The position numbers and the translations under genes are program-made. The notes under the pieces are model-generated. The model was not told the DNA's origin. It searched no databases and saw only the letters and a program-made list of their open reading frames with translations. Shown here one piece after another: positions 62,777 to 64,000 of a DNA stretch of 64,000 nucleotides; within the stretch, counting starts at the first letter, position 1, and every line of letters begins with the position of its first letter. The DNA is from Hyphomicrobiales bacterium. Its GTDB lineage: Bacteria; Pseudomonadota; Alphaproteobacteria; Rhizobiales; Xanthobacteraceae. Where the stretch lies: positions 310,001 to 374,000 of the forward strand of contig JAFKKG010000008.1 in the NCBI GenBank assembly GCA_017305715.1, read 5' to 3'.

Positions 62777-64000
62777 ATGAAAATTATGCGTTTGGCGGTG
62801 ACCGCGGCGGCGCTTCTGCTGTCGTTCGAGGCTGACGTTCAGGCCCAGACCACGCTGCGCATCGGGCTGGCGGAGGATCCGGATATCCTCGACCCGACGC
62901 TCGGGCGCACCTATGTCGGTCGCATCGTGTTCGCCTCGTTCTGCGACAAGCTGTTCGACATCGACGAGAAGATCAACATCGTGCCGCAACTCGCGCTGTC
63001 GCATGAGACCTCAGCCGACGGCAAGGAAGTCACGATCAAGCTGCGGCCGGGCGTCAAATTCCACGACGGCGAACCGTTCGACGCCGAGGCCGCGAAATTC
63101 TCGCTGGATCGCCACATCACGATGCCGACCTCGTTCCGCAAACCGGAACTGGCGCAGCTCGACCATGTCGATGTAGTCGATCCCCTCACCATCAAGCTGG
63201 TCCTGAAGACGCCGTTCTCGCCGCTGATCGCCCAGCTTACCGACCGCGCCGGGATGATGGTGTCGCCGAAGGCGGCCAAGGCCGAAGGCGACAAGTTCGG
63301 ATTGAAGCCGGTCTGCGCCGGTCCCTACAAATTCGTCGAGCGCGTGCAGCAGGACCGCATCGTGTTCGAGAAATTCGCCGACTATTGGGACAAGGACAAG
63401 ATCAAGATCGACCGCATCGTCTATCTGCCGCTGGTGGATGCCACGGTGCGGCTCGCCAATCTGAAATCCGGCGGCCTCGATCTGATCGAGCGCCTGCTCG
63501 CCACCGACATCAAGGCGGTGCAGGCCGATTCCAAGCTGAAACTATCCAGCGCCATCGAGCTCGGCTATCAGGGCGTGACGCTGAACGTCGGCAAGGACAA
63601 GGCCAAGGGGCCGCTCAGCCAGTCCGCAAAAGTGCGCCAGGCGCTTGACCTGTCGATCGATCGCGAGGCCATCAACCAGGTGGTGTTCAACGGCGAGTTC
63701 AAACCGGGCAACCAGTGGGTCAATCCGGATCATCCCTATTACCAGAAGGCTTTTCCGGTCCGCGGCCGTGACATCGCCAAGGCCAAGGCGCTGCTGAAGG
63801 AAGCCGGCGTCACCGCCCCCGTCAGCGTCGATTTCATGGTGCCGAAAGGCGCGGAAACCGAAGCCGTGGCGCAGGTGATCCAGTCGATGGCCTCCGAGGC
63901 CGGCTTCGACATGAAGATCAGGGTCACGGAATTTGCGACCTCGCTGAAGCTGGCCGAAGCCGGCGACTACCAGGCCTACATGCTGGCCTGGAGCGGGCGG
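62777..64000 (+). CDS. Second Dpp/Opp-type ABC substrate-binding protein (3' end outside window)
   Basis: 408 residues visible, SBP_bac_5 family. A Sec signal (about 1-23, ending VQA) leads into LRIGLAEDPDILDPTLG. LRPGVKFHDGEPFDAEAAKF is the family block. ATG 62777 is chosen from three in-frame ATGs because AAGGGG lies 9 bp upstream. About 100 residues should remain beyond the edge, and the permease genes are expected there. Confidence 0.92.
   Translation, partial: MKIMRLAVTAAALLLSFEADVQAQTTLRIGLAEDPDILDPTLGRTYVGRIVFASFCDKLFDIDEKINIVPQLALSHETSADGKEVTIKLRPGVKFHDGEPFDAEAAKFSLDRHITMPTSFRKPELAQLDHVDVVDPLTIKLVLKTPFSPLIAQLTDRAGMMVSPKAAKAEGDKFGLKPVCAGPYKFVERVQQDRIVFEKFADYWDKDKIKIDRIVYLPLVDATVRLANLKSGGLDLIERLLATDIKAVQADSKLKLSSAIELGYQGVTLNVGKDKAKGPLSQSAKVRQALDLSIDREAINQVVFNGEFKPGNQWVNPDHPYYQKAFPVRGRDIAKAKALLKEAGVTAPVSVDFMVPKGAETEAVAQVIQSMASEAGFDMKIRVTEFATSLKLAEAGDYQAYMLAWSGR

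Overview
The window looks like chromosome of a Bradyrhizobiaceae-type alphaproteobacterium (Bradyrhizobium/Rhodopseudomonas group). The evidence is high GC with strong third-position bias, dense ABC transport and catabolic operons, a phasin and a class III-like PHA synthase, a self-sufficient CYP102-type P450, and short intergenic palindromic repeats of the kind known from that group. I see no rRNA, tRNA, IS element, phage, CRISPR array or origin.

Layout. 1-1436: a truncated L-threonate dehydrogenase gene divergent from a class II aldolase (tetronate catabolism). 1472-6020: livKHMGF branched-chain amino-acid-type ABC importer. 6101-10185: DUF1445 hydro-lyase divergent from a LysR regulator, which is followed by an M20 carbamoylase and a D-2-hydroxyacid dehydrogenase. 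10214-21281: mixed accessory metabolism (lipoprotein, tartrate/D-malate-type dehydrogenase, atypical SDR, formamidase-like hydrolase, amidase, MHS-family symporter, sulfite-oxidase-like enzyme, hydrolase-OsmC fusion, YeeE transporter, MDR oxidoreductase). 21330-28016: phenylacetate pathway paaX, paaABCDE, paaI, paaK, with repeats lying inside the gene string. 28196-42757: storage-lipid and hydrophobic-compound region (two paralogous hydrolases, phasin, a translationally coupled phaE-like/phaC/GNAT operon, CYP102-type P450, epoxide hydrolase, wax ester synthase). 43104-50211: DadA-like oxidase and a complete Dpp/Opp importer. 50213-57978: a GntR-controlled divergent cluster built around a heme-oxygenase-like diiron enzyme. 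58097-64000: gamma-glutamyltransferase-like protein, DUF1028 protein and a second Dpp/Opp set running off the window.

The strongest candidate for an undescribed system is 50213-57978. One arm encodes a CADD/UndA-like diiron protein with all six metal ligands, two different plant-type ferredoxins and an orphan 109-residue protein. The other arm encodes a permease, an aldehyde dehydrogenase, a GlcG/HbpS protein and a ferredoxin-fused reductase. The two arms face each other across a 335-bp gap. Each has a plausible sigma-70 promoter whose -10 region overlaps a TTGTATACAA-type operator, and a FadR-type GntR gene lies at one end. Together they read as uptake, O2-dependent cleavage or oxidation, aldehyde oxidation and electron supply for one unidentified substrate.
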